The notes: generated by a model from the sequence alone, not told the origin. A stretch of DNA of 64,000 bases from UBA1672 sp965263215 (GCA_965263215.1 OZ253663.1:744001-808000), one strand, 5' to 3'; positions 51,811-61,104 are shown, numbered from the stretch's first letter. Numbers and translations: made by a program.

Positions 51811-52992
51811 TTATTCGGCATATTTGAATTTGCGTTTCGACCATTGAATGAAGGGCTGCTCTATCGTGATGTGCATCACATAGGCCAAAGCTGTGGCAAC
51901 ACCGAAAAAGACCGGTAGGATGATCAGCCAACATAATGTTGGGGAATCTATGGATGGTGCTAACAGGTCAACCAGATAGGTTTGCAAGGATATGGCAAAA
52001 ATATGCGTCAGATACATGGAATATGAAATACGAGCGATGAATTTCAAAAAGTTACCGCTGAAAAATCCGGTGGCGAAACATCCGCTGACGAGCCCGAGAA
52101 GCATTAAACCAAAACTGAGTGCAAATAGGCTGGTCATAAAGGTAAGCTCGAAAAATGTTGCCGTATCATTTATAAAATGGGGAGATAGGCCGTTTATCGC
52201 GAATAAAATACATCCGATTGTGAAGAGAATATCGGGTGTTTTTGTGTTTTGCCATGATGAAACAGTCGCTTTATTTTGCAAAATGAACGCGCATAAAACG
52301 CCTATGATCAGCCCATCAAGAGAGTAGTGAAATGGTGTTTTATAGAGTAAGAAATAATCACCATAAGGTACGTCTTCGCCACTGGTTTGTGCGTAAATAA
52401 ACCATGTTTTTACAATCACATAAAAAATAAAGAATGCGGCAACCGTTATTGTTTGCGCGGTCAGGCTTTTTATTTTTGTAACGAAAAACAGGATGAGGGG
52501 CAGTACAAGATAGAATTTTATCTCTATCGGGATTGACCAGAACAGACCGTTAATGGACGGGTCACGCCCGATATAATCATGTAGGAAAATGAAATGCGCG
52601 ATCACCGGAAACCACCATTTTGCAATCAGGTCGGTTGCGGATACCTCTCCGATCACCGGAATGATATAATAGGCAAACAGCGTGAGTACTATGGCAACGT
52701 AGTAAGTGGGTGCGATGCGGAAAAACCGTCTGGCCATGAAAGCACTCAGGTTATTTTCGATCAGGTTTCGGTTCAAAAGCTGCGAGGCGATCAGAAAGCC
52801 ACTGAGCACGAAAAACAGATCAACCCCCATCCAACCGTTATAAATTAAATTGTGAAAATCCGCACCCCCAAGTGAAAGTGTGATTTGTGCATGGTATTTC
52901 CAACTGCTGTGGGAGAGGAGCACAAAAATAATGGCGAATGCTCTTAACCCGTCCAGAACATTAATCCGCTTATGTTGCTTTTCTATACTCAT
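51811..52992 (-). CDS. Acyltransferase 3-family membrane protein
   Basis: The 393-residue protein has ten or so membrane helices and the signature near its start: INVLDGLRAFAIIFVLLSHS, with the catalytic histidine (S-H) in the first helix and the following GWMGVDLFFVLSGFLIA. Family members O-acetylate or O-acylate surface polysaccharides, peptidoglycan or lipids. It lies 8 bp downstream of a methyltransferase gene; the pair could modify the same glycan. Confidence 0.93.
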   Translation of the reverse strand: MSIEKQHKRINVLDGLRAFAIIFVLLSHSSWKYHAQITLSLGGADFHNLIYNGWMGVDLFFVLSGFLIASQLLNRNLIENNLSAFMARRFFRIAPTYYVAIVLTLFAYYIIPVIGEVSATDLIAKWWFPVIAHFIFLHDYIGRDPSINGLFWSIPIEIKFYLVLPLILFFVTKIKSLTAQTITVAAFFIFYVIVKTWFIYAQTSGEDVPYGDYFLLYKTPFHYSLDGLIIGVLCAFILQNKATVSSWQNTKTPDILFTIGCILFAINGLSPHFINDTATFFELTFMTSLFALSFGLMLLGLVSGCFATGFFSGNFLKFIARISYSMYLTHIFAISLQTYLVDLLAPSIDSPTLCWLIILPVFFGVATALAYVMHITIEQPFIQWSKRKFKYAE

Positions 52993-53000
52993 TTTTTTCT

Positions 53001-53855
53001 TTATGCAGCTGTTTTAAGAACAACGCGATAGGTTCTGATTTTTAATTCATCATCAGGCAACTCTTGGAAAGAGGGATGCATTTTACTTTTGGATAAAGGT
53101 AAATCGTCCCATTGACCTGTTGCGGTGCTGATAATTTCAAAGCCTGCATTGCGCATGGACTCTAAACTTTTCGTATATTGCATACGGTTGGTGTAAAAAC
53201 CGGAGTTAGCAACAATTTCATTTTCCCAGAATGTATCCGAAAACCGTAAATTGTTGAGTGATTTTTCAAAATGATCCTGAAGATCAACGCTGTGTGATAC
53301 GCGTCCGTCAGGTTTTAAAATGCGGGCAAGCTCGGCCATTGTAGCATCGAAATCTTTCTTGCGGATATGTTCAACCACGGAATGCGACCATATAAAGTCA
53401 ACGGAATGATCGGGAATGGATTTCAAACTCTCCAGTCCGTTTGAAAAATACTGCGCGTTACAAACGCCAAGCATATCGCTGATCGCTGAGATGGTGCTGA
53501 TGTCCGGAACATTCACCCCTGCTTCTTTTAAATCGCAGGCTATGGTTTTGTAATGCTCAATATCTTGCGAAGCATAGGCACCGACATCCACATGATAGGA
53601 TTGTTTTGCACCAAAAGCGCTGGTCAAAAGGGCGCTAGATAGACTGTCTCCGGGGCCAAGCTCTAACGCAGTAAAATCTTTTGGTAGTCCTTCAGGAAAG
53701 GCTTTTTCCTTATGGATGTTAAAAACTTTCAGGCAATATTCGGCATTGTCCATTTCGCCATGTTTGAATATTCCGATGCCGCGCAATATCTGATGTTTAA
53801 ACGGGATACGTCCAAGAATTAACTTCGCACCTATTTTAAATGCCCATTTTGCCAT
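53001..53855 (-). CDS. SAM-dependent class I methyltransferase
   Basis: The 284-residue protein has the SAM motif FTALELGPGDSLSS (near residues 61-74), a DHSVDFIWSHSVVEHI segment (motif II/III) and MAELARILKPDGR, all typical of Methyltransf_11/25 domains. The substrate is unknown. It is 8 bp upstream of an acyltransferase-3 gene on the same strand, so they form an operon and may decorate an envelope glycan. Confidence 0.85.
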   Translation of the reverse strand: MAKWAFKIGAKLILGRIPFKHQILRGIGIFKHGEMDNAEYCLKVFNIHKEKAFPEGLPKDFTALELGPGDSLSSALLTSAFGAKQSYHVDVGAYASQDIEHYKTIACDLKEAGVNVPDISTISAISDMLGVCNAQYFSNGLESLKSIPDHSVDFIWSHSVVEHIRKKDFDATMAELARILKPDGRVSHSVDLQDHFEKSLNNLRFSDTFWENEIVANSGFYTNRMQYTKSLESMRNAGFEIISTATGQWDDLPLSKSKMHPSFQELPDDELKIRTYRVVLKTAA

Positions 53856-53895
53856 GCTGCTCTTTTTCTCCCGTTAATACCCTACCGTTTTGACA

Positions 53896-53923
53896 GAAAA
53901 AGAGCCACTTGTGAAGCAGCTCT
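53896..53923 (-). terminator. Probable terminator of the exporter gene
   Basis: On the minus strand the stem AGAGC ... GCTCT, with further internal pairing, is followed by TTTTTCT. It starts directly after the stop of the LysE/ArgO-type gene at 53925, leaving 40 bp to the next gene. Confidence 0.65.
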
Positions 53924-53924
53924 G

Positions 53925-54536
53925 CTATAAAATTAAGGATGCAGCAATCAACAGCATGACAATACCGATGATGATATCCAGAATTTGCCATGCTTTTGGT
54001 TTTTGAAACAAGGGGGCCAGAAACCGCGCGCCATAAGCCAGCCCGAAAAACCACACGAAGGATGATATCATTGCGCCGATGCCAAAAATATATTTACCCG
54101 TACCCGCATAGGATGCACTCAGGCCGCCCAATAAAATCACAGTATCGAGATAGACATGTGGGTTCAGTAAGCTCACCCCCAGAATGAGCGCGATGGTGGC
54201 GCGTGCACTGTCATCTTTCAGTAACCCTTTGGCGGTTTGTTGCTCCATCGTTTTTGGTTTCAGTGCGTTGATAAAGGATTTTATACCGTATGCGGTTAAG
54301 AATAGTGCTCCACCCCATGTGATATAAGTGATAAGGGCGGGCATGGATTCCACGATGGCGCCGAACCCCAAAACGCCCGCGGCGATTAATGTGGCATCAC
54401 ATAATGATGCGGTGAGGGCGGTGATGAAGACATGGCGCTCCTTTAACCCCTGTCGCAAGACAAAGGCATTTTGCAGGCCAATCGCAATAATCAACGACGC
54501 CCCCATTAAGAGTCCATTTATAAAAACCTGAATCAT
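53925..54536 (-). CDS. LysE/ArgO-family amino-acid exporter
   Basis: The 203-residue protein has about six membrane helices and the family start NGLLMGASLIIAIGLQNAFVLRQG, typical of the ArgO/LysE branch; NPHVYLDTVILLGG in the second half is also characteristic. It should export arginine or lysine and is probably induced by basic amino acids, but no LysG/ArgP regulator gene is adjacent. Confidence 0.92.
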   Translation of the reverse strand: MIQVFINGLLMGASLIIAIGLQNAFVLRQGLKERHVFITALTASLCDATLIAAGVLGFGAIVESMPALITYITWGGALFLTAYGIKSFINALKPKTMEQQTAKGLLKDDSARATIALILGVSLLNPHVYLDTVILLGGLSASYAGTGKYIFGIGAMISSFVWFFGLAYGARFLAPLFQKPKAWQILDIIIGIVMLLIAASLIL

Positions 54537-54568
54537 GCTGGTTTCAACCTATAGCTATATCCCGCAAT

Positions 54569-54600
54569 AAAAAAGAGCCACATTGCGCGGCTCTTTCTTA
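54569..54600 (-). terminator. Rho-independent terminator of nrdA
   Basis: On the minus strand AAAGAGCC pairs with GGCTCTTT around a 9-nt loop, followed by TTTTATT. It lies 25 bp after the nrdA stop. Confidence 0.85.
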
Positions 54601-54624
54601 AATTTGTGTCTTCCTAAATATACT

Positions 54625-56463
54625 CTACTGACAAGAGAGGCATTCCTCGTACATCGAGCCACCTGTGCCGTCACCGAGTGCGCCTTGATCTTCCTCATTT
54701 TGTTTATCAACGATAGAGCGTTTCCATGAGGCGTCACTTTCTGCGCGCTGAATGGATTTTGATCGGCAGTAATAGAGTGACTTACAGCCCTTCTTCCATG
54801 CCATATAGTGAATGGCGTGCAAGTCGGCTTTTTCTACGTTGGCAGGTAGGAACACGTTGACACTTTGTGCCTGACAAACAAATGGTGTGCGGTCTGCGGA
54901 GTGCTCAATGATCCAACGTTGGTCAATTTCAAAGGCGGTCTTGAAGACGTCTTTTTCTTCCTGCGTTAGTACATCCAGATGCTGCACAGAGCCTTCATAA
55001 GTGAAGATATCACTCCATGTGTCGTCATTATCCACGCCACGTTCGGCCAAAATCTTTTTCAGGAATTTGTTCTTTACGGGGAAAGAGCCTGAAAGCGTTT
55101 TATGCGTATAAGCATTGGCGGCAATCGGTTCAATGCCCGGTGACGCACCGCCGCAAATGATGGAAATCGATGCGGTTGGCGCAATCGCCATCTTGTTTGA
55201 GAAACGCTCCATAATGCCGTAATCGGCGGCATCAGGGCATGCACCGCGCTCATGCGCGAGTTTCACGGATGCGTCATCGGCTTGACGTTTGATGTGTTGG
55301 AACATACGGCGGTTCCAGACTTTCGCCATGACGCCTTCCATCGGTAACATCTTTGATTGAAGGAATGAGTGGAAGCCCATCACGCCCAAACCAACAGAGC
55401 GTTCTCGCATCGCGGCATATTTTGCGCGTTTCATATTATCAGGGGCTTTTTCAATAAAGTCAGAGAGGACATTATCAAGGAATCGCATGACATCCTCAAT
55501 GAAGGTCGGGTGATCCTGCCATTCTTCGAATTTCTCGAGATTGAGGGAGGAGAGACAACAGACCGCGGTGCGTTCATGTCCAAGATGGTCTTTACCTGTT
55601 GGCAGAGTAATCTCTGAACAGAGGTTCGACATCTTCACATTCAAGCCGGCCATTTTATGGTGATCAGGAATGGCATCGTTTACGTGGTCGATGAAAATAA
55701 AGTAAGGCTCGCCTGTTTCAACGCGGGCAGTCAGAAGACGTATCCAAAGATCGCGCGCATTCACTTTATCGACAACTGAATTGTCTTTTGGTGATTTCAA
55801 TGCCCATTCTTCGTCATTTTCTACGGCTTCCATGAAGCGGTTTGGAATAAGAACGCCATGATGTAGGTTGAGGGCTTTACGGTTTGGATCACCACCTGTT
55901 GGGCGGCGGATTTCTGCGAATTCTTCAATTTCCGGGTGCCATACAGGCAAATAGATCGCCGCAGAGCCACGTCGCAAGGAGCCCTGAGAAATTGCCAGTG
56001 TCAGTGAGTCCATCACGCGGATGAACGGCACAATACCTGATGTCTTACCATTACGGCCGACTTTTTCACCAATAGAGCGGACATTCCCCCAGTAAGAGCC
56101 AATACCGCCGCCAAGAGAGGCAAGCCATACGTTTTCATTCCAGAGGTTCATAATGTCTTCGAGAGAGTCGCCTGTTTCGTTTAGGAAGCAAGAGATCGGA
56201 AGGCCGCGGCTTGTTCCGCCATTGGACAGAACAGGCGTGGAGGGCATAAACCATAAGTTGGAAATATAGTCATATATACGTTGGGCGTGTTCGTTATCAT
56301 CACCATAATACATGGCAACACGCGCAAAGAGATCTTGGTATTGTTCTTCCGGCATAAGATACCGGTCTGTTAAAGTGGCTTTACCGAATTCTGTGAGGTT
56401 TTCATCTCGTGATCTATCGATCTCGACACGGTTACCTCTCTCCATTTGCGCGACGTCAAACAT
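54625..56463 (-). CDS. nrdA: Ribonucleotide reductase class Ia, alpha (catalytic) subunit
   Basis: The 612-residue subunit has the active-site cysteines in LPISCFLNETGDS, MSNLCSEITLPTG (with the catalytic NxCxE set) and AVCCLSSLNLE. It also has the radical-transfer tyrosine pair in GCKSLYYCRSKS and the redox-active C-terminal cysteines in ECLSCQ. It reduces ribonucleoside diphosphates with NrdB. The protein starts close to the catalytic core and has no N-terminal ATP-cone, so overall dATP inhibition is either absent or works differently. Paired NrdR-like boxes precede it. Confidence 0.96.
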   Translation of the reverse strand: MFDVAQMERGNRVEIDRSRDENLTEFGKATLTDRYLMPEEQYQDLFARVAMYYGDDNEHAQRIYDYISNLWFMPSTPVLSNGGTSRGLPISCFLNETGDSLEDIMNLWNENVWLASLGGGIGSYWGNVRSIGEKVGRNGKTSGIVPFIRVMDSLTLAISQGSLRRGSAAIYLPVWHPEIEEFAEIRRPTGGDPNRKALNLHHGVLIPNRFMEAVENDEEWALKSPKDNSVVDKVNARDLWIRLLTARVETGEPYFIFIDHVNDAIPDHHKMAGLNVKMSNLCSEITLPTGKDHLGHERTAVCCLSSLNLEKFEEWQDHPTFIEDVMRFLDNVLSDFIEKAPDNMKRAKYAAMRERSVGLGVMGFHSFLQSKMLPMEGVMAKVWNRRMFQHIKRQADDASVKLAHERGACPDAADYGIMERFSNKMAIAPTASISIICGGASPGIEPIAANAYTHKTLSGSFPVKNKFLKKILAERGVDNDDTWSDIFTYEGSVQHLDVLTQEEKDVFKTAFEIDQRWIIEHSADRTPFVCQAQSVNVFLPANVEKADLHAIHYMAWKKGCKSLYYCRSKSIQRAESDASWKRSIVDKQNEEDQGALGDGTGGSMYEECLSCQ

Positions 56464-56542
56464 GAGCGATGCTCCCTATTGTTTATAATTTACTCATTCT
56501 TATGAAATGTATTCAAGGAATGCTGATTTGAATAGTGTAAAA

Positions 56543-56588
56543 CCACAATGTGTAGTGATTTCATGAAAGGTAACATACTATATCTCGT
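56543..56588. promoter_or_regulatory. Paired NrdR-like boxes upstream of nrdA
   Basis: CCACAATGTGTAGTG (56543-56557) is a good match to the NrdR consensus, and ACATACTATATCTCGT (56573-56588) is a weaker one; their centres are about 31 bp apart. The 390-bp region between nrdA and pyk also contains a perfect 12-bp palindrome GGAATATATTCC (56603-56614). No open reading frame is present in the gap. The matching site pair before nrdB supports co-regulation. Confidence 0.6.
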
Positions 56589-56853
56589 ATGTTGTGCCAA
56601 TTGGAATATATTCCTTAAATTTGTCATTCGTTTCGAAAACGCGTTGATTTAGAATAAAAAAAACGACATATCCAGTCCTTTACCCCCATGTAAAAAAGTT
56701 TAAATTGTAATTTTATTACCCGTTTTATGACTATATCTAGTGGGTGTTTTTAGGGGGTAAACGGGAACATATCCGTGCGTTTTTTCTTAACTCTGTTACA
56801 CTGATTCTAGTGGGAAGATATTGGAATCTTTTACAAAAACGGAAACGGAAATA

Positions 56854-58272
56854 ATGCGTAGAAACAGACAAACAAAAATTTTGGCAACAATCGGACCGGC
56901 AACAAGTGATTTAGAACAAATTGATGCGCTTTTTTGTGCGGGTGTAGATTTGTTCCGTATGAATTTCTCGCATGGCGATCATGACGGGCACAGGCAGGTC
57001 TATGAGCGGATTCGTAAGGTGGAAGCGCAGCACAACCATCCCATCGGCATTGTCGCCGACCTGCAGGGGCCAAAATTAAGAATCGGGAGATTCGAAAACG
57101 ATTCGATTACATTGACGCGCGGGCAGAGCTTTCGATTCGATTCTGAAGAATCGCTGGGCGATGAAAGTCGTGTGCATTTGCCGCATCCTGAGGTTCTGGA
57201 GTCTATGGAAATCGGCAGCCGCATTTTCCTTGATGATGGCAAGGTGCGCATTGAGATTAAAGATAAAGGCGATGGTTATCTAGAAGGGGTTGTGCAATCA
57301 GGCTCAGCGCTCAGTAATAATAAGGGGTTTAATATCCCGGGTGTTATTTTACCGATTCCTGCCCTGACGGAAAAAGACAAGGTTGATTTGCAGGCCGCCC
57401 TTGATATGGGCGTGGACTGGGTCGCGCAAAGTTTCGTGCAACGTGCGGAAGACGTTATCGAAGCCAAAGAGTTGATTAAAGGGCGCGCCGCTTTGATGGC
57501 GAAGATTGAAAAACCATCAGCCTTGGTTCAATTGGATGAGATTTTGAAATTTGTTGATGGCATTATGTTAGCGCGTGGTGATCTGGGCGTGGAAATTCCG
57601 CCTGAAAATGTGCCTGCCGTGCAAAAAGATGTTATTCGCCAAGTGCGTGACACAGGTAAACCTGTGGTGGTGGCGACGCAGATGCTCGAATCGATGATCA
57701 AGAATGCACGCCCAACCCGCGCCGAAGCGTCCGATGTGGCCACGGCGGTGTATGACGGTGCGGATTGTGTGATGCTCTCCGCGGAGACAGCCGTGGGTGA
57801 TTATCCTGTGCGCGCGGTGGAGATGATGGATCGCATCGCGCAGCGTACGGAAGAGGATGATACCTATCTGGAGATGATGGAAACGGCAAGGCCGGAGGCT
57901 TTGAACTCGGCTTCTGATGCGATTACAACGGCGGCGTATTATGTGGCGCAGGACGTGGAAGCCAAATTGATTGTCAATTATACTACATCGGGATCAACGG
58001 CTCTGCGCACTGCACGCCAAAGGCCGGAAGTTCCGATTTTATGCCTGACGCCTGATTTAAACGCGGCGCGCCGTTTGATGCTGTCTTATGGCGTGCATAC
58101 GGTGCATGATGAGGATGGGTTGGAGGATTTCACAGGCCCTGCGCGCCATGCGGCGGATATTGCACTTGAAAAAGGGTTTCTTGAAAAGGGTGATCGCTTT
58201 ATTATGACGGCCGGCGTGCCGTTTGGTGTGTCGGGATCGACTAATATTTTGCGGATTGCCAAGGCAGACTAA
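56854..58272 (+). CDS. pyk: Pyruvate kinase
   Basis: The 472-residue enzyme has the family's barrel motifs: TKILATIGPATSD near the start, MNFSHGD, the GIVADLQGPKLRIG stretch, the catalytic-lysine motif LMAKIEKPSAL, MLARGDLGVEIPPENVP and MLSAETAVGDYP. It transfers phosphate from phosphoenolpyruvate to ADP in glycolysis. The start at ATG 56854 is preferred over a TTG at 56821 because a GGAAA ribosome site lies immediately upstream and the family starts with RRxxTKIxAT. Confidence 0.96.
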   Translation: MRRNRQTKILATIGPATSDLEQIDALFCAGVDLFRMNFSHGDHDGHRQVYERIRKVEAQHNHPIGIVADLQGPKLRIGRFENDSITLTRGQSFRFDSEESLGDESRVHLPHPEVLESMEIGSRIFLDDGKVRIEIKDKGDGYLEGVVQSGSALSNNKGFNIPGVILPIPALTEKDKVDLQAALDMGVDWVAQSFVQRAEDVIEAKELIKGRAALMAKIEKPSALVQLDEILKFVDGIMLARGDLGVEIPPENVPAVQKDVIRQVRDTGKPVVVATQMLESMIKNARPTRAEASDVATAVYDGADCVMLSAETAVGDYPVRAVEMMDRIAQRTEEDDTYLEMMETARPEALNSASDAITTAAYYVAQDVEAKLIVNYTTSGSTALRTARQRPEVPILCLTPDLNAARRLMLSYGVHTVHDEDGLEDFTGPARHAADIALEKGFLEKGDRFIMTAGVPFGVSGSTNILRIAKAD

Positions 58273-58301
58273 TTATAAAAATAAGCGGAGTAAGCGTAAC
58301 A

Positions 58302-58805
58302 ATGCATAATATCCATGTCATTTTAACGGGCGGTACGATCGAAAAATCATACGACCCCTTAACCGAAAAACCTGAATTTCGATCACAGTCAATTTTGCCT
58401 GATTATCTGAAAGACGTGATCAAGGCTTATCCTTATCTGACCTATGAAACGGTGTCGCAAATCGACAGTGTGCACATGGATGATACGGTGCGCGGTAAGA
58501 TTGCCAAAGTAATCGAACAGACATCAATTACGCGTATTATTATTGTGCATGGCACATCGACAATGGAAGATACTGCGCGATACCTGGAGGCCAATATAAA
58601 TGTCGGTGATAAAACGGTGATCCTGACGGGTGCGATGATTCCGATCAAAGAATTTGCCATGAGTGATGGTGGTTTTAATTTGGGCTATGCGATTGCGCAG
58701 GCACAAAATGCGCCGTCCGGTATTCATTTGGCCATGAATGCACGTTTATTTGCTGCGGACGAAGTGACCAAGAACACTGATACCGGACGATTTGAAGAAC
58801 AGTAA
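58302..58805 (+). CDS. Half-length asparaginase-like protein (N-terminal domain only)
   Basis: The 167 residues correspond to the N-terminal domain of bacterial L-asparaginases: LTGGTIEKSYD (nucleophile threonine T12), IVHGTSTMEDTARYLE and ILTGAMIPIKEF, followed by SDGGFNLGYA. The C-terminal domain of about 150 residues is absent, and no reading frame for it follows. The usual HGTDT motif reads HGTST, so the conserved catalytic aspartate is a serine (S86). Free-standing domains of this type occur in other Alphaproteobacteria, so it is probably not a broken gene. Activity on asparagine is doubtful. It follows pyk at 29 bp. Confidence 0.82.
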   Translation: MHNIHVILTGGTIEKSYDPLTEKPEFRSQSILPDYLKDVIKAYPYLTYETVSQIDSVHMDDTVRGKIAKVIEQTSITRIIIVHGTSTMEDTARYLEANINVGDKTVILTGAMIPIKEFAMSDGGFNLGYAIAQAQNAPSGIHLAMNARLFAADEVTKNTDTGRFEEQ

Positions 58806-58818
58806 TATGGGGGGAGTG

Positions 58819-59391
58819 ATGCGTATATTATTGGGCATGATGGCGATGTTTATGATTTGCACGCCGCAAGCACAGGCCGCAGAGATGAGCGTTGCACAAG
58901 CCTATAAAGCGCAGCGACATCAACAAACAACATTTAATAAAGACACCGCGCAGATGAGCGCGGCCGAATCCAAATATCTCGATCATTTGTTTTTTGTCAC
59001 GGATATGGCCTTCCGAGAGCGTATGGTGATGTTGCAGTATTTTTATAAAAAGAAAGACGATCAATATATTGATCAATACAACAAACAAATCGGTGAGCTT
59101 CTTGCGAGTTTCGCATTGGTCAAGGCACCGGGGCGATCATTACCGACCGTTGAAAAATTGGTGCGCGAAGCCATTACAGAGCAACAACAATTCTTCAATT
59201 CATGGCATAAGGCGCGCGGCACAGAGATGTATAACAGTCTGTCACGTGGTTATACGTCGCATAAGTTGGTGCAGAGCTCGCACAAAAAACTCATCCAGAG
59301 TTATGGTGTTTTGATGAAAGCTTACCCGCGCGAGGCGGCACATAACAAACAAGCTTTTTACGATCATTTATGCGCCCTTGATTTTATTTAG
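58819..59391 (+). CDS. Exported helical protein, unknown function
   Basis: A start at ATG 58819 is best supported, with GGGGGAG 4-10 nt upstream. This gives a 190-residue precursor with a signal peptide (MRILLGMMAMFMICTPQAQA). The mature protein is all-helical, Gln/Lys-rich and lacks cysteines except one at the end (HLCALDFI). No family was recognised. It starts 13 bp after the asparaginase-like gene and is probably co-transcribed. Confidence 0.7.
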   Translation: MRILLGMMAMFMICTPQAQAAEMSVAQAYKAQRHQQTTFNKDTAQMSAAESKYLDHLFFVTDMAFRERMVMLQYFYKKKDDQYIDQYNKQIGELLASFALVKAPGRSLPTVEKLVREAITEQQQFFNSWHKARGTEMYNSLSRGYTSHKLVQSSHKKLIQSYGVLMKAYPREAAHNKQAFYDHLCALDFI

Positions 59392-59398
59392 GATGGCT

Positions 59399-59797
59399 AT
59401 GTCGGAACACATTACATATTTGATTAATGTTGATATGGATCTTTTTAGTAACGAGAGCCTAAAAAAAATTGCCGATGAAATTGCAGATAAGGTTTCTATT
59501 CTGCATGAAGGGGAATACTCAGAAGGTGGGTATTTTTTGAGGGCAGAACTAATCAAAGCTGTTGAAGATGCAAATGACGCAATTAACGAGTTTGTTGAAA
59601 TTATCACTGAGATTAGTAATCCAGATTTATTGAGTGCGTGCCACCGTAAAGAGTTTAATATTGGTATTGAGACAGGAACAAAGCCAAACGCATTAGAATT
59701 TTCTGTTTCCAATGAAGTCATGAAGAAAGCGGCGCATGCAGGATTTCAAATTGCTTTTACAGTTTATGGTTATAATAAAAAAAGATGGCTAGCTTGA
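59399..59797 (+). CDS. Hypothetical 132-residue protein
   Basis: The ATG at 59399 follows the ribosome site AGG by 6 nt; two upstream in-frame starts are too close to that site. The protein is cytoplasmic and helical, with alternating charged segments (SLKKIADEIADKV and EDANDAINEFVEIITEI). No family was recognised. It is A+T-richer than its neighbours and ends at the base before the convergent HAD hydrolase stop. Confidence 0.65.
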   Translation: MSEHITYLINVDMDLFSNESLKKIADEIADKVSILHEGEYSEGGYFLRAELIKAVEDANDAINEFVEIITEISNPDLLSACHRKEFNIGIETGTKPNALEFSVSNEVMKKAAHAGFQIAFTVYGYNKKRWLA

Positions 59798-60475
59798 TTA
59801 TTGAAAAATTATTTCAGTATGCTTTTGAAGTGTAGGCATATCTAAGAACGTCTTTGATGTCCCCATATTCCGTAATGTTTCCGCCTGCCTTTCCGGTTCG
59901 TGATGCGTGCCGCAAAATCCCCAGACATCCATATTTGCGGCGAGCGCGGCTGCGACGCCTGTGACGCTATCCTCAATCACGAGGGTTTTGGACGGGGCGA
60001 TGTTTTTACGCTCCGCCGCCAAAAGGAATAAGTCCGGCGCGGGTTTCGGGTTGGGAGCCATCAGGCCGGTAAAGATAAAATCATCCTCAAACAATTCCCG
60101 CAAATTCGCAAAATCCAGTGAGGCAAGCACGTTATTACGCTCTCCGTTGGAGACTACGCAGGTATCGGCGAAACTCTGAGCGCACAAAACAACCTCGCGC
60201 GCGCCGTCTATGGCTTTCATATGGATGGGGGATAATTCGTTCACTTTCGCCAGATATTGCTGCGCGGCGTTTTCGGGGAATACATGCCCTGTCTGGTCTG
60301 TGATATTTTTCATGATAGTGCTGAAACGAAGGCCGACAAATTCCTCTAATGCGTGTTCCATCGTGATATCGGTCAGGCCAAAGCTATGCAATATGTCGAT
60401 AATGGCGAGATTGTTGAGATACTCGCTATCGACGAGCGTGCCGTCACAATCAAAGATAATCAGGTCATAGGACAT
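59798..60475 (-). CDS. HAD-superfamily phosphatase (phosphoglycolate-phosphatase-like)
   Basis: The 225-residue protein has HAD motif I DCDGTLVDSE (D9 nucleophile, D11), motif II in CVVSNGERNN, the motif III lysine in PKPAPDLFLLAAE, and motif IV VIEDSVTGVAAA. The helical cap sits between motifs I and II. The substrate is unknown. It is convergent with the preceding gene and leads a leftward unit of its own. Confidence 0.9.
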   Translation of the reverse strand: MSYDLIIFDCDGTLVDSEYLNNLAIIDILHSFGLTDITMEHALEEFVGLRFSTIMKNITDQTGHVFPENAAQQYLAKVNELSPIHMKAIDGAREVVLCAQSFADTCVVSNGERNNVLASLDFANLRELFEDDFIFTGLMAPNPKPAPDLFLLAAERKNIAPSKTLVIEDSVTGVAAALAANMDVWGFCGTHHEPERQAETLRNMGTSKTFLDMPTLQKHTEIIFQ

Positions 60476-60536
60476 AGGGGGGAACTCTTATTGTTTTAAG
60501 TGCGCCACACTATAGAACCGATAGACCGAAATCACA

Positions 60537-60571
60537 ACAGAGACAGCCACCATTAAGGGTGCTGCCTCTGT
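60537..60571 (-). terminator. Hairpin after the small membrane-protein gene
   Basis: ACAGAGACAGCCACC pairs with GGGTGCTGCCTCTGT (one mismatch and one bulge) around a 5-nt loop, 16 bp downstream of the stop of the gene at 60588-60812. No T-run follows on the minus strand, so termination is less certain than for the other hairpins. Confidence 0.55.
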
Positions 60572-60587
60572 CATGGGGCAAGGGAGC

Positions 60588-60812
60588 TTAAGCTGTTTTT
60601 CGTTCTAAAAGCAATGCAGTTTTCAGGAAAAACAAAAAGACAAAATTACCAACTGTTAGGGCTAAAATCTGTGTGATGATTGCTAAAAGCTCGTAGTGTA
60701 AAAAATCAATCGGTGCATTTACGATGAACACTGCAAATAAAAGCTGTGCAAAGTAAAAGGTGAAAATCATAATTTTATCTGTTGCGGCGATTACGGTGTC
60801 TTTTGATGCCAT
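60588..60812 (-). CDS. Small membrane protein, tandem paralogue A
   Basis: The 74-residue protein has two predicted membrane helices (about 15-36 and 42-64) and ends FLKTALLLERKTA. Its neighbour at 60837-61085 has the same architecture and end pattern (MKMTLLVERKP), so the two arose by tandem duplication. The function is unknown; such small helix pairs can be phage-type, transporter accessory or stress proteins. Confidence 0.65.
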   Translation of the reverse strand: MASKDTVIAATDKIMIFTFYFAQLLFAVFIVNAPIDFLHYELLAIITQILALTVGNFVFLFFLKTALLLERKTA

Positions 60813-60836
60813 GAGAATGATCCTTTCTGTTTTATT

Positions 60837-61085
60837 TTAGGCTGTTTGTTTTTCAAGTTTTGGCTTTCGTTCCACTAGCAGGGTCATTTTCATGATGCAG
60901 AGGAAAAAGAAATTGACGAGTAAAAGCCCGTAAGTCGTCATAAAGGCTCTTTCTATTTTATTGTGGCGGTCAGTTAAATCGAAGACATCGCCGATAAAAT
61001 ACAAAAGCATTCCAATTTGCGTGACACAAAGCGTAATGATCATAATGTAGTCGATAATATCAATGGCTTGTTTTTTGATCTCCAT
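60837..61085 (-). CDS. Small membrane protein, tandem paralogue B
   Basis: The 82-residue protein has two membrane helices and is related to the product of 60588-60812: both share ID-x-IMI-x-T near the start and the FFLC/KMTLLVERK end. It is preceded by AAGGA at a good distance. A terminator-like hairpin lies immediately upstream in its leader (61105-61165), which may attenuate expression. The gap to paralogue A is 24 bp. Confidence 0.67.
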   Translation of the reverse strand: MEIKKQAIDIIDYIMIITLCVTQIGMLLYFIGDVFDLTDRHNKIERAFMTTYGLLLVNFFFLCIMKMTLLVERKPKLEKQTA

Positions 61086-61104
61086 GGTTCCGTCCTTTCA
61101 TTGA

